Shown one piece after another: positions 1 through 5,831 of a DNA stretch of 7,464 bases (positions within the stretch are counted from its first letter, which is position 1; every line of letters begins with the position of its first letter). A model generated the notes under the pieces. The model worked only from the letters and a program-made list of their open reading frames with translations, did not search any database and was not told where the DNA came from. Source of the stretch: Parvularculaceae bacterium (GTDB lineage: Bacteria > Pseudomonadota > Alphaproteobacteria > Caulobacterales > Parvularculaceae); assembly GCA_013389125.1 (NCBI GenBank), contig JACADX010000464.1, forward strand, positions 1 through 7,464, written 5' to 3'. Position numbers and translations under genes: made by a program.

Positions 1-872
1 AGGTCCGCGTCAATGGCGGGCGGGCGAAAGCGAGTCGACGCGTTGAAGCGGGAGAGACGATCCGCGTGCCGCCGATCAGCGAAGAGAACGCCGCGCGGAT
101 AGCGACAAATCAGCCGCGCCGGGAAGACGTCGACTCGCTGCGCGAAATGACGATCTATGAAGATGACTGGGTCCTGGCCCTCAACAAGCCGTTCGGACTT
201 GCGGTGCAGGGCGGAACGAAGACGAAGCGGCATGTCGACGGCATGCTCGCGAGCCTTGCTGTAGACGGCGACAAGCCGCGACTTGTCCACCGCCTCGATC
301 GGGATACGGGCGGCCTGCTCATCCTCGCCAAATCGCGTCAGGCGGCCGCCAGACTTGGCGAGGCGTTTCAGGGCCGCGACGTCGTGAAAACCTACTGGGC
401 GCTGTGCGCGGGCGTTCCCGAAATCCGTCAGGGCACGATCAATCTGCCGGTCGCCAAAAAGACGGCGCGCGTCGGCGGCCGCGACCAGGAGAGAATGGAG
501 TCCGCGACGGACGCAGACGCCAAGAAGGCGATCACGGATTACATGGTCCTCGACACAGCCGGCCCTGTCTCCTTTCTCGCGCTGAAGCCTGTGACGGGCC
601 GCACGCACCAACTCCGCGTTCACTGCGCGGCGATGGGAAACCCGATCATCGGCGACCGGAAATATGGCGGCGCCGGCGCCGTCATCGAAGGCCCGCCGGA
701 AGGTTTGCAGCTCTTCTGCCGCTCAATGACGTTTCCGCATCCTGAGACCGGAAAACGTATGACGCTGACGGCGCCGCTTTCCGGCCGGATGAAGGAGACA
801 TGGTCGCTGTTCGGCTTCGATCCGGAGGCGACGTGCGTCTGGCCCGACTTGCGTCGAAAGAAGAAGCGATGA
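1..872 (+). CDS. RluC/RluD-type 23S rRNA pseudouridine synthase, 5' end missing
   Basis: It isomerises specific uridines of large-subunit rRNA to pseudouridine in the cytoplasm. The reading frame is open from base 3 and has no start in the window. The codons before the GTG at 66 encode VRVNGGRAKASRRVEAGETI, the end of an S4 RNA-binding domain, so the GTG at 66 is not the real start and the N-terminus is cut off by the window edge. The catalytic domain follows. Numbered from that GTG, HRLDRDTGG lies at residues 75-83, with the catalytic Asp expected at D78 of RLD. The late family motif GRTHQLRVHCAAMGNPIIGD is also present, ending in RKYGG. The stop overlaps the ATG of the ATP12 gene (ATGA at 869-872), so the two are probably co-translated. 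The family is certain. The exact target positions (RluC type or another RluA-family member) cannot be fixed from this fragment. Confidence 0.93.
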   Translation, partial: VRVNGGRAKASRRVEAGETIRVPPISEENAARIATNQPRREDVDSLREMTIYEDDWVLALNKPFGLAVQGGTKTKRHVDGMLASLAVDGDKPRLVHRLDRDTGGLLILAKSRQAAARLGEAFQGRDVVKTYWALCAGVPEIRQGTINLPVAKKTARVGGRDQERMESATDADAKKAITDYMVLDTAGPVSFLALKPVTGRTHQLRVHCAAMGNPIIGDRKYGGAGAVIEGPPEGLQLFCRSMTFPHPETGKRMTLTAPLSGRMKETWSLFGFDPEATCVWPDLRRKKKR

Positions 873-1600
873 CGCGGCTTGCCGTCGATCCGGCGCGCCG
901 GCCGAAGCGCTTTTACAAGACTGCGAATGTCGTGAACGGCGCCCTCTATCTCGACGGCAGGCCGGCGAAAACCCGGGCGGGAAGGCCGCTCGCCTTCGCT
1001 TCCGAGGCCGTCATGGCCGAGATCGAGCGGGAATGGACCGCGCAACAGACATCTATCGGCTTTGCGGCGATGCCGATCACGCGCTTTGTTTCGACGGCCA
1101 TCGATCTTGGCGACAGCGAAGCGGGGAAATGGCGGCGGGAGCTGCTTTCATTTATAAAGTCGGATCTCGTGTGCTATCGGGCGGAGGCGCCGCCGGCGCT
1201 TGTCGGAAGGCAGAATGCCGCGTGGAATCCGTTGCTGGACTGGGCATCGATCCGGTGCGGCATCTCCTTGATTTCAAGAGTAGGCGTTTCACACATTGAA
1301 CAGCCCGCCGACGCGATCCTTGCGGGCGAGCGTCGCTTTGCGGCGGCGTCGGCGGCTGAGCTTATCGGGATGAAAGCGGCGGCTGAGATCGCCGGTTCGG
1401 CCGTTATCGCGATCGCGCTGGCGCAGGGCGCATTTCCCGCGGCGGCGCTTTTTGACGCGTCGCGCGTTGATGAAGCCTTTCAGGCGGAGCGTTGGGGGGT
1501 CGATTCTGAGGCGGCCGAACGCACGGCTCGGCTGCGACGGGATTTCCTCGATGCGGGCCGTTTTCTTGATTGTTTGCGCAAGACGCCGCAAGCAGCCTAA
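869..1600 (+). CDS. ATP12-family F1-ATPase assembly chaperone
   Basis: The 243-residue product matches the ATP12 family, which binds the F1 alpha subunit and prevents its aggregation during assembly of the ATP synthase catalytic head. Family landmarks are the N-terminal RPKRFYKTANV segment with LDGRPAKTRAGRPLAF, then MPITRF at residues 68-73 and RQNAAWNPLLDWA at 114-126. Length is normal for bacterial members. The frame is open upstream to 800, but the ATG at 869 is preferred because it overlaps the upstream stop (ATGA) and gives the family's usual N-terminus; the extra residues would be an out-of-frame reading of the pseudouridine synthase gene. The stop TAA at 1598-1600 overlaps the stop of the convergent minus-strand gene, which leaves no room for a terminator between them. 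In many alphaproteobacteria I recall a HAD-family phosphatase gene between these two genes; none is present here. Confidence 0.93.
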   Translation: MTRLAVDPARRPKRFYKTANVVNGALYLDGRPAKTRAGRPLAFASEAVMAEIEREWTAQQTSIGFAAMPITRFVSTAIDLGDSEAGKWRRELLSFIKSDLVCYRAEAPPALVGRQNAAWNPLLDWASIRCGISLISRVGVSHIEQPADAILAGERRFAAASAAELIGMKAAAEIAGSAVIAIALAQGAFPAAALFDASRVDEAFQAERWGVDSEAAERTARLRRDFLDAGRFLDCLRKTPQAA

Positions 1601-2466
1601 CGCAGGTCCTTCAAGGTTGGGCGCAATCTGTCAAAGTCCTGCGGCGGGAGAAATCCGGGCGCATCGCTCGGCGTCGGCGCGCCTGTGGAGTGCGGGAGGC
1701 CTGAAGACGTGACCGACCGATGAGGCGAAGTGGATTCGCCGGACAAGCCGGACGTCTTGCCTGCGGTCTGGAAATCGCCGCGCTCTAAGGCGCCGCTCGG
1801 AAGGAACGGGCTTTCGCCGAGGACGGCCTCCAATCGTGATTTTTTCAGCCGACGCTTCTTACCCGGCTTCACAGATTTCACGCGCTGGTTTGCGGCTTCC
1901 GGCGGCGGCGCCGCTTCCGCCGTCGCAACGGTCGCGTCAGAAGCGTCGGACTCCGCGGGGACCGCAGGCGCCAAGACGACGACCAGTTCTTCCTTCCGTG
2001 TCGCGCGTCCAAGGTTGAACCCGGCTAGATAGGCGCAAAGCCATGGCGCATATCGCGCCGCCGCCTCAAACATGCGATCGTCGAGCGCCTTCACCTGCTG
2101 ATCAACATTGAGCCCTAGGAAGGCGTCCATGATCATTGCGATCGTGAAGAGGACGATCAGCGTGTGCGCATAGGCGAAGTTGACCCCGCGCGCGACCAGC
2201 CGACCGGCGAAGGTCAAAGCGCCGCCGCGATGAGGTTGATGGTAGCGCCAGCGGCCGATCAGGAAACCGACGAGCGGCATGATCACCAGAAACGCAAGCA
2301 TCGTGATCGGGAGCCGAACGCCGCCAAGGTCCGTTAGGCGATAATAGGGATCCGAACGGACGATCGCGGCCCACAGCGCCGTCAGACCGGCGAATATCAG
2401 CGCACTCGTCACATAGCCGGGCGCGCCGTGCCTTCCCGAAACCGATTCGCGCGATTGATCCGCCAT
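1597..2466 (-). CDS. Unrecognised four-helix membrane protein with charged C-terminal tail
   Basis: I do not recognise the family. The 289-residue product has four hydrophobic segments at about residues 19-36, 52-71, 95-117 and 133-152. A long hydrophilic tail (about 155-289) follows, rich in Ala, Pro, Ser and Glu, with a basic patch VKPGKKRRLKKSR at 199-211. The tail is probably cytosolic and disordered. The frame is open back to an ATG at 2562, but that start would lie beyond the cold-shock gene's terminator hairpin and add a low-quality leader. The ATG at 2464-2466 is therefore chosen; a GGAAGGA about 15 bases upstream is a distant ribosome-binding site. The stop TAG overlaps the ATP12 stop in CTAA, so the genes are convergent. 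Regular codon use and clear helices support a real gene. The start is moderately sure and the function unknown. Confidence 0.72.
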   Translation of the reverse strand: MADQSRESVSGRHGAPGYVTSALIFAGLTALWAAIVRSDPYYRLTDLGGVRLPITMLAFLVIMPLVGFLIGRWRYHQPHRGGALTFAGRLVARGVNFAYAHTLIVLFTIAMIMDAFLGLNVDQQVKALDDRMFEAAARYAPWLCAYLAGFNLGRATRKEELVVVLAPAVPAESDASDATVATAEAAPPPEAANQRVKSVKPGKKRRLKKSRLEAVLGESPFLPSGALERGDFQTAGKTSGLSGESTSPHRSVTSSGLPHSTGAPTPSDAPGFLPPQDFDRLRPTLKDLR

Positions 2467-2509
2467 GACGCTGAACGCCAGTCCTTCCGGCGCTGAAACT
2501 ATCCGAGGC

Positions 2510-2553
2510 GGACAACAAAACAAAACAGCGCCCCTCCGTTGTCGGAGGGGCGC
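2510..2553 (-). terminator. Intrinsic terminator of the cold-shock gene
   Basis: A perfect 11-bp stem, GCGCCCCTCCG (2528-2538) with CGGAGGGGCGC (2543-2553), encloses a TTGT loop. Reading the minus strand, the hairpin is followed by a T-rich run (CTGTTTTGTTTTGTTGT, complement of about 2511-2527). It lies 26 bases after the cold-shock stop codon. It also separates that gene from the downstream membrane-protein gene, whose start at 2466 falls beyond it. Confidence 0.9.
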
Positions 2554-2579
2554 CGAATTCAACCCTTTAGGGCAATGCG

Positions 2580-2786
2580 TTAGCGCGCGACCTTAAGATT
2601 CGCGGCCGAGGTCTTGCCGCGGTCCGAGGCGAGATCGAAGCTCACCTTCTGGCCTTCATTGAGGCCGGTGAGGCCGGCTTTTTGAACCGCGGTGATGTGG
2701 ACGAACACGTCCTTGCCGCCGTCGTCCGGCTGGATGAAGCCGAAGCCTTTGGTCGCATTGAACCACTTAACAGTGCCTGTCGCCAT
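2580..2786 (-). CDS. Small cold-shock-domain protein (CspA family)
   Basis: The 68-residue product is a single cold-shock domain of normal length. It is a five-stranded beta barrel that binds single-stranded RNA or DNA and acts as an RNA chaperone in the cytoplasm. The start is MATGTVKWFNATKGFGFI, with RNP1 KGFGFI at residues 13-18 and RNP2 VFVHI at 27-31; W8, F15, F17, F28 and H30 are the expected nucleic-acid-binding residues. The ATG at 2784-2786 is preceded by AGGAG eight bases upstream, a strong ribosome-binding site. It is monocistronic, with its own terminator just downstream and a long non-coding leader upstream. Whether it is cold-induced or constitutive cannot be read from the sequence, so no numbered csp symbol is given. 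Confidence 0.97.
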   Translation of the reverse strand: MATGTVKWFNATKGFGFIQPDDGGKDVFVHITAVQKAGLTGLNEGQKVSFDLASDRGKTSAANLKVAR

Positions 2787-3108
2787 TCTGATCTCCTGAT
2801 CCTTGATGGTCCGGCCAAATCCGCGACAGCGGGCGGTCCGGACCGGCGGTCGTAAAGCGCTGCATCCTTTCGGGCGAAGCGCCGGTTAAGCGGACCGTCT
2901 AGTTCGGGAGGCAATTCAGAAAGCGAGGCTAGGCCGGGACGCATTGCGGGTGGAAGGCAGGGTCCTGGTTAGGCTAGGCGTTGTCGAATTCGGCCCAAAT
3001 TATCTGGTCACGGCTGCCTACATAGGGTCACATGGCGGCTTTCGCAAGCAGAGGATCGGACGGACAGGGCGAGGACCCGGCCGAGCTTCTCGTCCGGATC
3101 GAATTGAC
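2787..3108. other. Intergenic region between divergent cold-shock and DUF2520 genes
   Basis: This 322-base region separates two divergent genes and should hold both promoters and the cold-shock mRNA leader. No credible coding frame was seen; the open frames crossing it are shadows or long 5' extensions. It contains a 12-bp perfect palindrome CGGTCCGGACCG at 2834-2845 and a pair of GGTCAC repeats 20 bases apart (3006 and 3026). On the minus strand, TTGCCT and GCTTAA are separated by 17 bases about 100-130 bases upstream of the cold-shock start, a weak candidate promoter. A GATAAT on the minus strand near 3000 lacks a good -35 partner. None of these is strong enough to annotate as a regulatory site. 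Confidence 0.6.
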
Positions 3109-3825
3109 ATGCGCCTCTTGGTCTTTGGAGCCGGCCGCGTAGGCCTCAGCATGGCGGGTTACGCTCGCCATCTCGGCGTTAACGCTGAGATCCTCCGCCG
3201 CTCCGACGCGGAAGGCGATCCCGCAATCGTCCGCGAGCGGATCGCGCAAGCCGATGTGGTCGCCGCGGCGATCCCCGATGACCGCATCGCGGCGTGGCGT
3301 TCGCAGTGGAAAGACGCGATCGGTCGCCGCCTCGCCATCCATTTCTCGGGCGCCCGCAACTTCGAGGGCATGGCCTCCTATCATCCGCTCTATTCCTTTC
3401 CAAAGGAACCGCTCGCCGCGGACGTCATGGCGAGCATTGCGATCATTCGCGACCGGGGCGCGCCGCCCTTCGCGTCGATCTTTTCCGGCGCGCCAAATCC
3501 CGACTACGAGATCGAGCCCGAAGGCCGCGCGCTCTATCACGCGATCGCAGTGCTCTCTGGGAACTTCGCGGCGCATCTCTGGAACGAGAGCGCAACCGTG
3601 CTCGCCGCCCGGTTCGGGATCGAGCCGGCGACCGCGCTCGGCGCCTATTTCTCCGGGCTCGCGGACCGGTTTCGCGAGCGGCCGTTCGATTCGCTGACGG
3701 GTCCCGTCATTCGCAAGGACGCAGCGACGATTGCGGCAAACCTCGCCGCGCTCGACGCTGAGCCGAGGCTCAAGGCGCTCTACGAAGCGTTTCTTGAAAG
3801 CGCCTGGCCTGACCGGCGGCGCTAG
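3109..3825 (+). CDS. Rossmann-fold/DUF2520 domain protein
   Basis: The 238-residue product begins directly with a nucleotide-binding beta strand and glycine motif, VFGAGRVG (residues 5-12, GxGxxG). IPDDRI (55-60), HFSGA (78-82) and SYHPLYSF (90-97) follow; this HPL..F pattern is typical of Rossmann/DUF2520 proteins related to NAD(P)-dependent dehydrogenases. The C-terminal helical domain has LYHAIAVLSGNF (142-153) and LTGPVIRKDA (196-205), the family's signature segments. It is somewhat shorter than the members I know (about 260-300 residues). A redox or binding role with a dinucleotide is inferred; the substrate is unknown. The frame opens upstream to a TTG at 2944, but the ATG at 3109 puts the Rossmann strand at the N-terminus, as expected, although only a weak GGA lies upstream. 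It has no functional neighbour that suggests a pathway. Confidence 0.87.
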   Translation: MRLLVFGAGRVGLSMAGYARHLGVNAEILRRSDAEGDPAIVRERIAQADVVAAAIPDDRIAAWRSQWKDAIGRRLAIHFSGARNFEGMASYHPLYSFPKEPLAADVMASIAIIRDRGAPPFASIFSGAPNPDYEIEPEGRALYHAIAVLSGNFAAHLWNESATVLAARFGIEPATALGAYFSGLADRFRERPFDSLTGPVIRKDAATIAANLAALDAEPRLKALYEAFLESAWPDRRR

Positions 3826-3832
3826 GGTCCGA

Positions 3833-3853
3833 AAGGCCCGAAAATCGGGCCTT
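3833..3853 (+). terminator. Hairpin after the DUF2520 gene, possible terminator
   Basis: A perfect 9-bp stem, AAGGCCCGA (3833-3841) with TCGGGCCTT (3845-3853) around an AAA loop, lies 8 bases after the stop codon. No T-tract follows on either strand, so it may be a weak or Rho-assisted terminator or an mRNA 3'-end stabiliser. Its position, just before the L25 promoter, favours a transcription-unit boundary. Confidence 0.5.
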
Positions 3854-3862
3854 GGAGCCGCC

Positions 3863-3891
3863 TTGCCACCGGCGGGGCCATCCTCTATAGA
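3863..3891 (+). promoter_or_regulatory. Sigma70-type promoter for the L25-pth-ychF operon
   Basis: TTGCCA at 3863-3868 and TATAGA at 3886-3891 are separated by exactly 17 bases. With flanking bases it reads CTTGCC-N17-CTATAG, close to the alphaproteobacterial housekeeping pattern CTTGAC-N17-CTATAT. It follows the hairpin that ends the DUF2520 gene and precedes the L25 start by about 85 bases, so transcription from about 3898 would give a leader of about 75-80 bases. This is the best promoter match I found in the window. Confidence 0.65.
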
Positions 3892-3975
3892 GCCGCGCTC
3901 AATCTTCAACGAGCCGCGCAGCGCCGGGGCCCATCGCCCAACGGAGCCGCGGCCTCTTTGCATAAGGGTCCCGCC

Positions 3976-4725
3976 ATGGCCGAGACAGACGTTTTCTATT
4001 GCGAGGTTCGCGAGCGGACCGGCACCGGCGGCGCCCGATCGGCGCGGCGAGACGGCTGGGTCCCCGGCGTCCTCTACGGCGGCGACAAGGGGCCGGTGGC
4101 GATCCGGCTGAAGCGCAAGGAAGTCCTGCTCGCCTATTCGGCGGGCCGGATGCGGTCGCACCTTGCAAAGATCGACGTCCCCGGCCAGGACTACCTCCAG
4201 CCGGTCCTCGCCCGCCAGGTGCAGGTCGATCCGGTCACGGACCTTCCGATCCATGTCGACATGATGCGAGTCGACGAGAACACGCGGATTGACGTCGCGA
4301 TCACCGTGCGCTTCCTCAACGAAGACAAGTCGCCCGGGATCAAGCGCGGCGGCGTTCTCAACATCGTTCGTCACGAGGTCGAAGTCTACGCGCCGGCGAC
4401 GGCGATCCCGGAATGCCTTGAAGCGAATGTCGAAGGCCTTGATATCGGCGACGCCATCAAGATCTCGGCGATCAAGCTTCCCGCCGGCGTAACGCCGGTC
4501 ATCAAGGATCGCGACTTCACGATCGCAACGATCGCGGCGCCGTCGGCGCTGAAGGCTGAAGAGGAAGAGGCCGCCGCGGCCGCCGCGCCGACCGAGGTCC
4601 CGGCGACGGCCCAGAAGGCGCCTGAAGCCGGCGAAGCCGCGAAACCCGGCGACGCCAAAGGCGGAGATAAAGGCGGCGAGAGGGGCGGCGAGAAGGGCGG
4701 CGATAAAGGCGGCAAGAAAGCCTAA
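3976..4725 (+). CDS. rplY: Large-subunit ribosomal protein L25, CTC/TL5 type
   Basis: The 249-residue protein binds 5S rRNA in the central protuberance of the 50S subunit. The L25 domain includes RRDGWVPGVLYGG (residues 24-36). The CTC/TL5 C-terminal beta domain includes SPGIKRGGVLNIVRHEVEV (119-137) and VTPVIKDRDFTIATIAAPS (172-190). Beyond it, residues 191-249 form a low-complexity tail: EEEE, an Ala run, then five four-residue repeats GG(D/E)(K/R) or GGKK. The frame allows an ATG at 3958, but the ATG at 3976 has AAGGG at 3963-3967 at proper spacing and gives the usual MAET start. It is the first gene of the inferred operon with pth, 45 bases before the next start. The long form is also called Ctc (general stress protein) in Gram-positives. 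Confidence 0.95.
   Translation: MAETDVFYCEVRERTGTGGARSARRDGWVPGVLYGGDKGPVAIRLKRKEVLLAYSAGRMRSHLAKIDVPGQDYLQPVLARQVQVDPVTDLPIHVDMMRVDENTRIDVAITVRFLNEDKSPGIKRGGVLNIVRHEVEVYAPATAIPECLEANVEGLDIGDAIKISAIKLPAGVTPVIKDRDFTIATIAAPSALKAEEEEAAAAAAPTEVPATAQKAPEAGEAAKPGDAKGGDKGGERGGEKGGDKGGKKA
4660..4719 (+). repeat. Five 12-bp tandem repeats in the L25 tail
   Basis: Five consecutive 12-base units, consensus GGCGGCGAnAAA with small variations, encode GGDK GGER GGEK GGDK GGKK (residues 229-248 of L25). The units stay in frame because 12 is a multiple of three, so copy number could change without breaking the gene. They end one codon before the stop. Confidence 0.9.
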
Positions 4726-4770
4726 CTCCGGACACGGACGACTTCTCGCCCGGCGGAAGATGACTGGACG

Positions 4771-5391
4771 ATGCTTCTCCTTGTGGGGCTCGGCAATCCG
4801 GGCGAGAAATATGAGCGCCACCGGCACAATGTCGGGTACATGGCGGTCGACGCGATCGCCGACGCCCATCGCTTCGGTCCGGCGCGCCGCAAATTCCAGG
4901 GCGAACTCCGCGAGGGCGACATCGGCGGCGACAAAGCGATCGCGCTGAAGCCGCTCACCTACATGAACGATTCGGGCCTCTCGGTGGGCGCCGCGATGCG
5001 GTTCTACAAGCTCGCGCCCGCTGACGTCGTCGTCTTTCACGACGAACTTGACCTCGCCGCGGGAAAGATCAAGGCGAAGCAGGGCGGGGGAAACGCCGGT
5101 CATAACGGCCTTCGCTCGATCGATGATCATATCGGCCCCGACTTCCGCCGCGTGAGGATCGGGATCGGCCATCCGGGCGACAAGACGCGCGTCACCGGCC
5201 ACGTGCTCGGCGACTTCGCCAAGGCCGATCGCGACTGGCTCGATCCGCTGCTTGCGGCGATTGCGAAGTCAGCGCCATTCCTCGTCGAGGGCGACGCCCG
5301 GTTTGCGACCGCCGTCGCGCAGGCGCTCGCGCCGCCGAAACCCGCGAAGGCGAGGCCCGTCGACGATCCCGCATCCGGAGACTCTCCATGA
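4771..5391 (+). CDS. pth: Peptidyl-tRNA hydrolase (bacterial Pth)
   Basis: It hydrolyses the ester bond of peptidyl-tRNAs that drop off ribosomes, freeing tRNA; it is an essential cytoplasmic enzyme. The 206-residue product has the N-terminal VGLGNPGEKYERHRHNVGY. N9 and catalytic H19 correspond to E. coli N10 and H20. TYMNDSG carries N66, FHDELDL carries D91, and GGGNAGHNGL carries N112, so all key residues are present. The C-terminal extension from about residue 185 is basic and Pro-rich, as in many alphaproteobacterial members. The ATG at 4771 gives the family's usual start; an ATG at 4760 is in another frame. The stop TGA overlaps the ATG of the next gene (ATGA at 5388-5391). Linkage to L25 is conserved in many bacteria. 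Confidence 0.97.
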   Translation: MLLLVGLGNPGEKYERHRHNVGYMAVDAIADAHRFGPARRKFQGELREGDIGGDKAIALKPLTYMNDSGLSVGAAMRFYKLAPADVVVFHDELDLAAGKIKAKQGGGNAGHNGLRSIDDHIGPDFRRVRIGIGHPGDKTRVTGHVLGDFAKADRDWLDPLLAAIAKSAPFLVEGDARFATAVAQALAPPKPAKARPVDDPASGDSP

Positions 5392-5822
5392 GCGAGGCCG
5401 ACATCACCGAACAGATGACGGCGATGATGGACCTGACGCTGAGCGGCATTTCGGTGTTCTTCACCATCGTTTCCGCTTACACGGTCGCGCTTTTATATTT
5501 CCTCGGCCGGGCGCCGACCGGCCTCAAGGTCACGGCGTTCGGCTTCTTCTCGTTGACGATCCTGTTTCTCGCGATCTTCGCGTACAATTCGTTCAATCAC
5601 GCCGCGGCGCTCCGCGAGGCGCTTGTCGAACTCGGGGCGACGGCTGACCTTTCCGCCGTCGGCGAGAAGGCGATCGGCGCCGGCGCTTACGGCCGCGGCG
5701 AACTCGACAAAATGATCCGGGGCATGATGTGGCTCGGCATGGCGCTTGTTTATCTCGCGCTGTTCTACTTCACGTTCTTTCATCGCTGGCCGGGCCGCGC
5801 CGGAAGGGGCGCAGCGGCGTAG
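5388..5822 (+). CDS. Small three-helix membrane protein of unknown function
   Basis: I do not recognise the family. The 144-residue product has three predicted membrane helices at about residues 17-39, 46-67 and 112-131. An acidic N-terminus (MSEADITEQM) precedes helix 1, and a 44-residue hydrophilic segment containing GAYGRGEL lies between helices 2 and 3. A short basic tail (HRWPGRAGRG) suggests that end is cytosolic, which with three helices would put the N-terminus outside. The ATG overlaps the pth stop (ATGA), with GGAG at 5377-5380 seven bases upstream, so translational coupling to pth is likely. YchF starts ten bases after its stop, using an AGGAG that overlaps this stop codon. A bona fide gene is well supported by spacing and ribosome-binding sites. 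Its role in or around translation is unproven. Confidence 0.85.
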   Translation: MSEADITEQMTAMMDLTLSGISVFFTIVSAYTVALLYFLGRAPTGLKVTAFGFFSLTILFLAIFAYNSFNHAAALREALVELGATADLSAVGEKAIGAGAYGRGELDKMIRGMMWLGMALVYLALFYFTFFHRWPGRAGRGAAA

Positions 5823-5831
5823 GAGCTTAAA

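Noticed and set aside
2467..2562. An N-terminal extension of the four-helix membrane protein from an ATG at 2560-2562
   Set aside because: The extension reads through the strong cold-shock terminator hairpin and T-tract, so its start would lie on the wrong side of the terminator.
2980..3030. A minus-strand GATAAT near 3000 as the cold-shock promoter
   Set aside because: The only -35-like hexamers upstream sit 20 or more bases away and match poorly, and the resulting leader would exceed 200 bases.
2944..3108. A 55-residue N-terminal extension of the DUF2520 protein from a TTG at 2944
   Set aside because: Rossmann proteins of this family start at the first beta strand, and the extension is Arg/Gly-rich with no motif.
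4760..4948. A short plus-strand frame starting 11 bases before pth
   Set aside because: It is out of frame with pth, Arg/Ser-rich and without a ribosome-binding site of its own; it is a shadow of pth.
3028..5202. A 724-codon open frame on the minus strand spanning the DUF2520, L25 and pth genes
   Set aside because: It lies antisense to three firmly identified genes, its translation is extremely rich in Arg, Asp and Ala with no domain, and high-GC third positions on the plus strand suppress stops in this frame. It is a codon-bias shadow.
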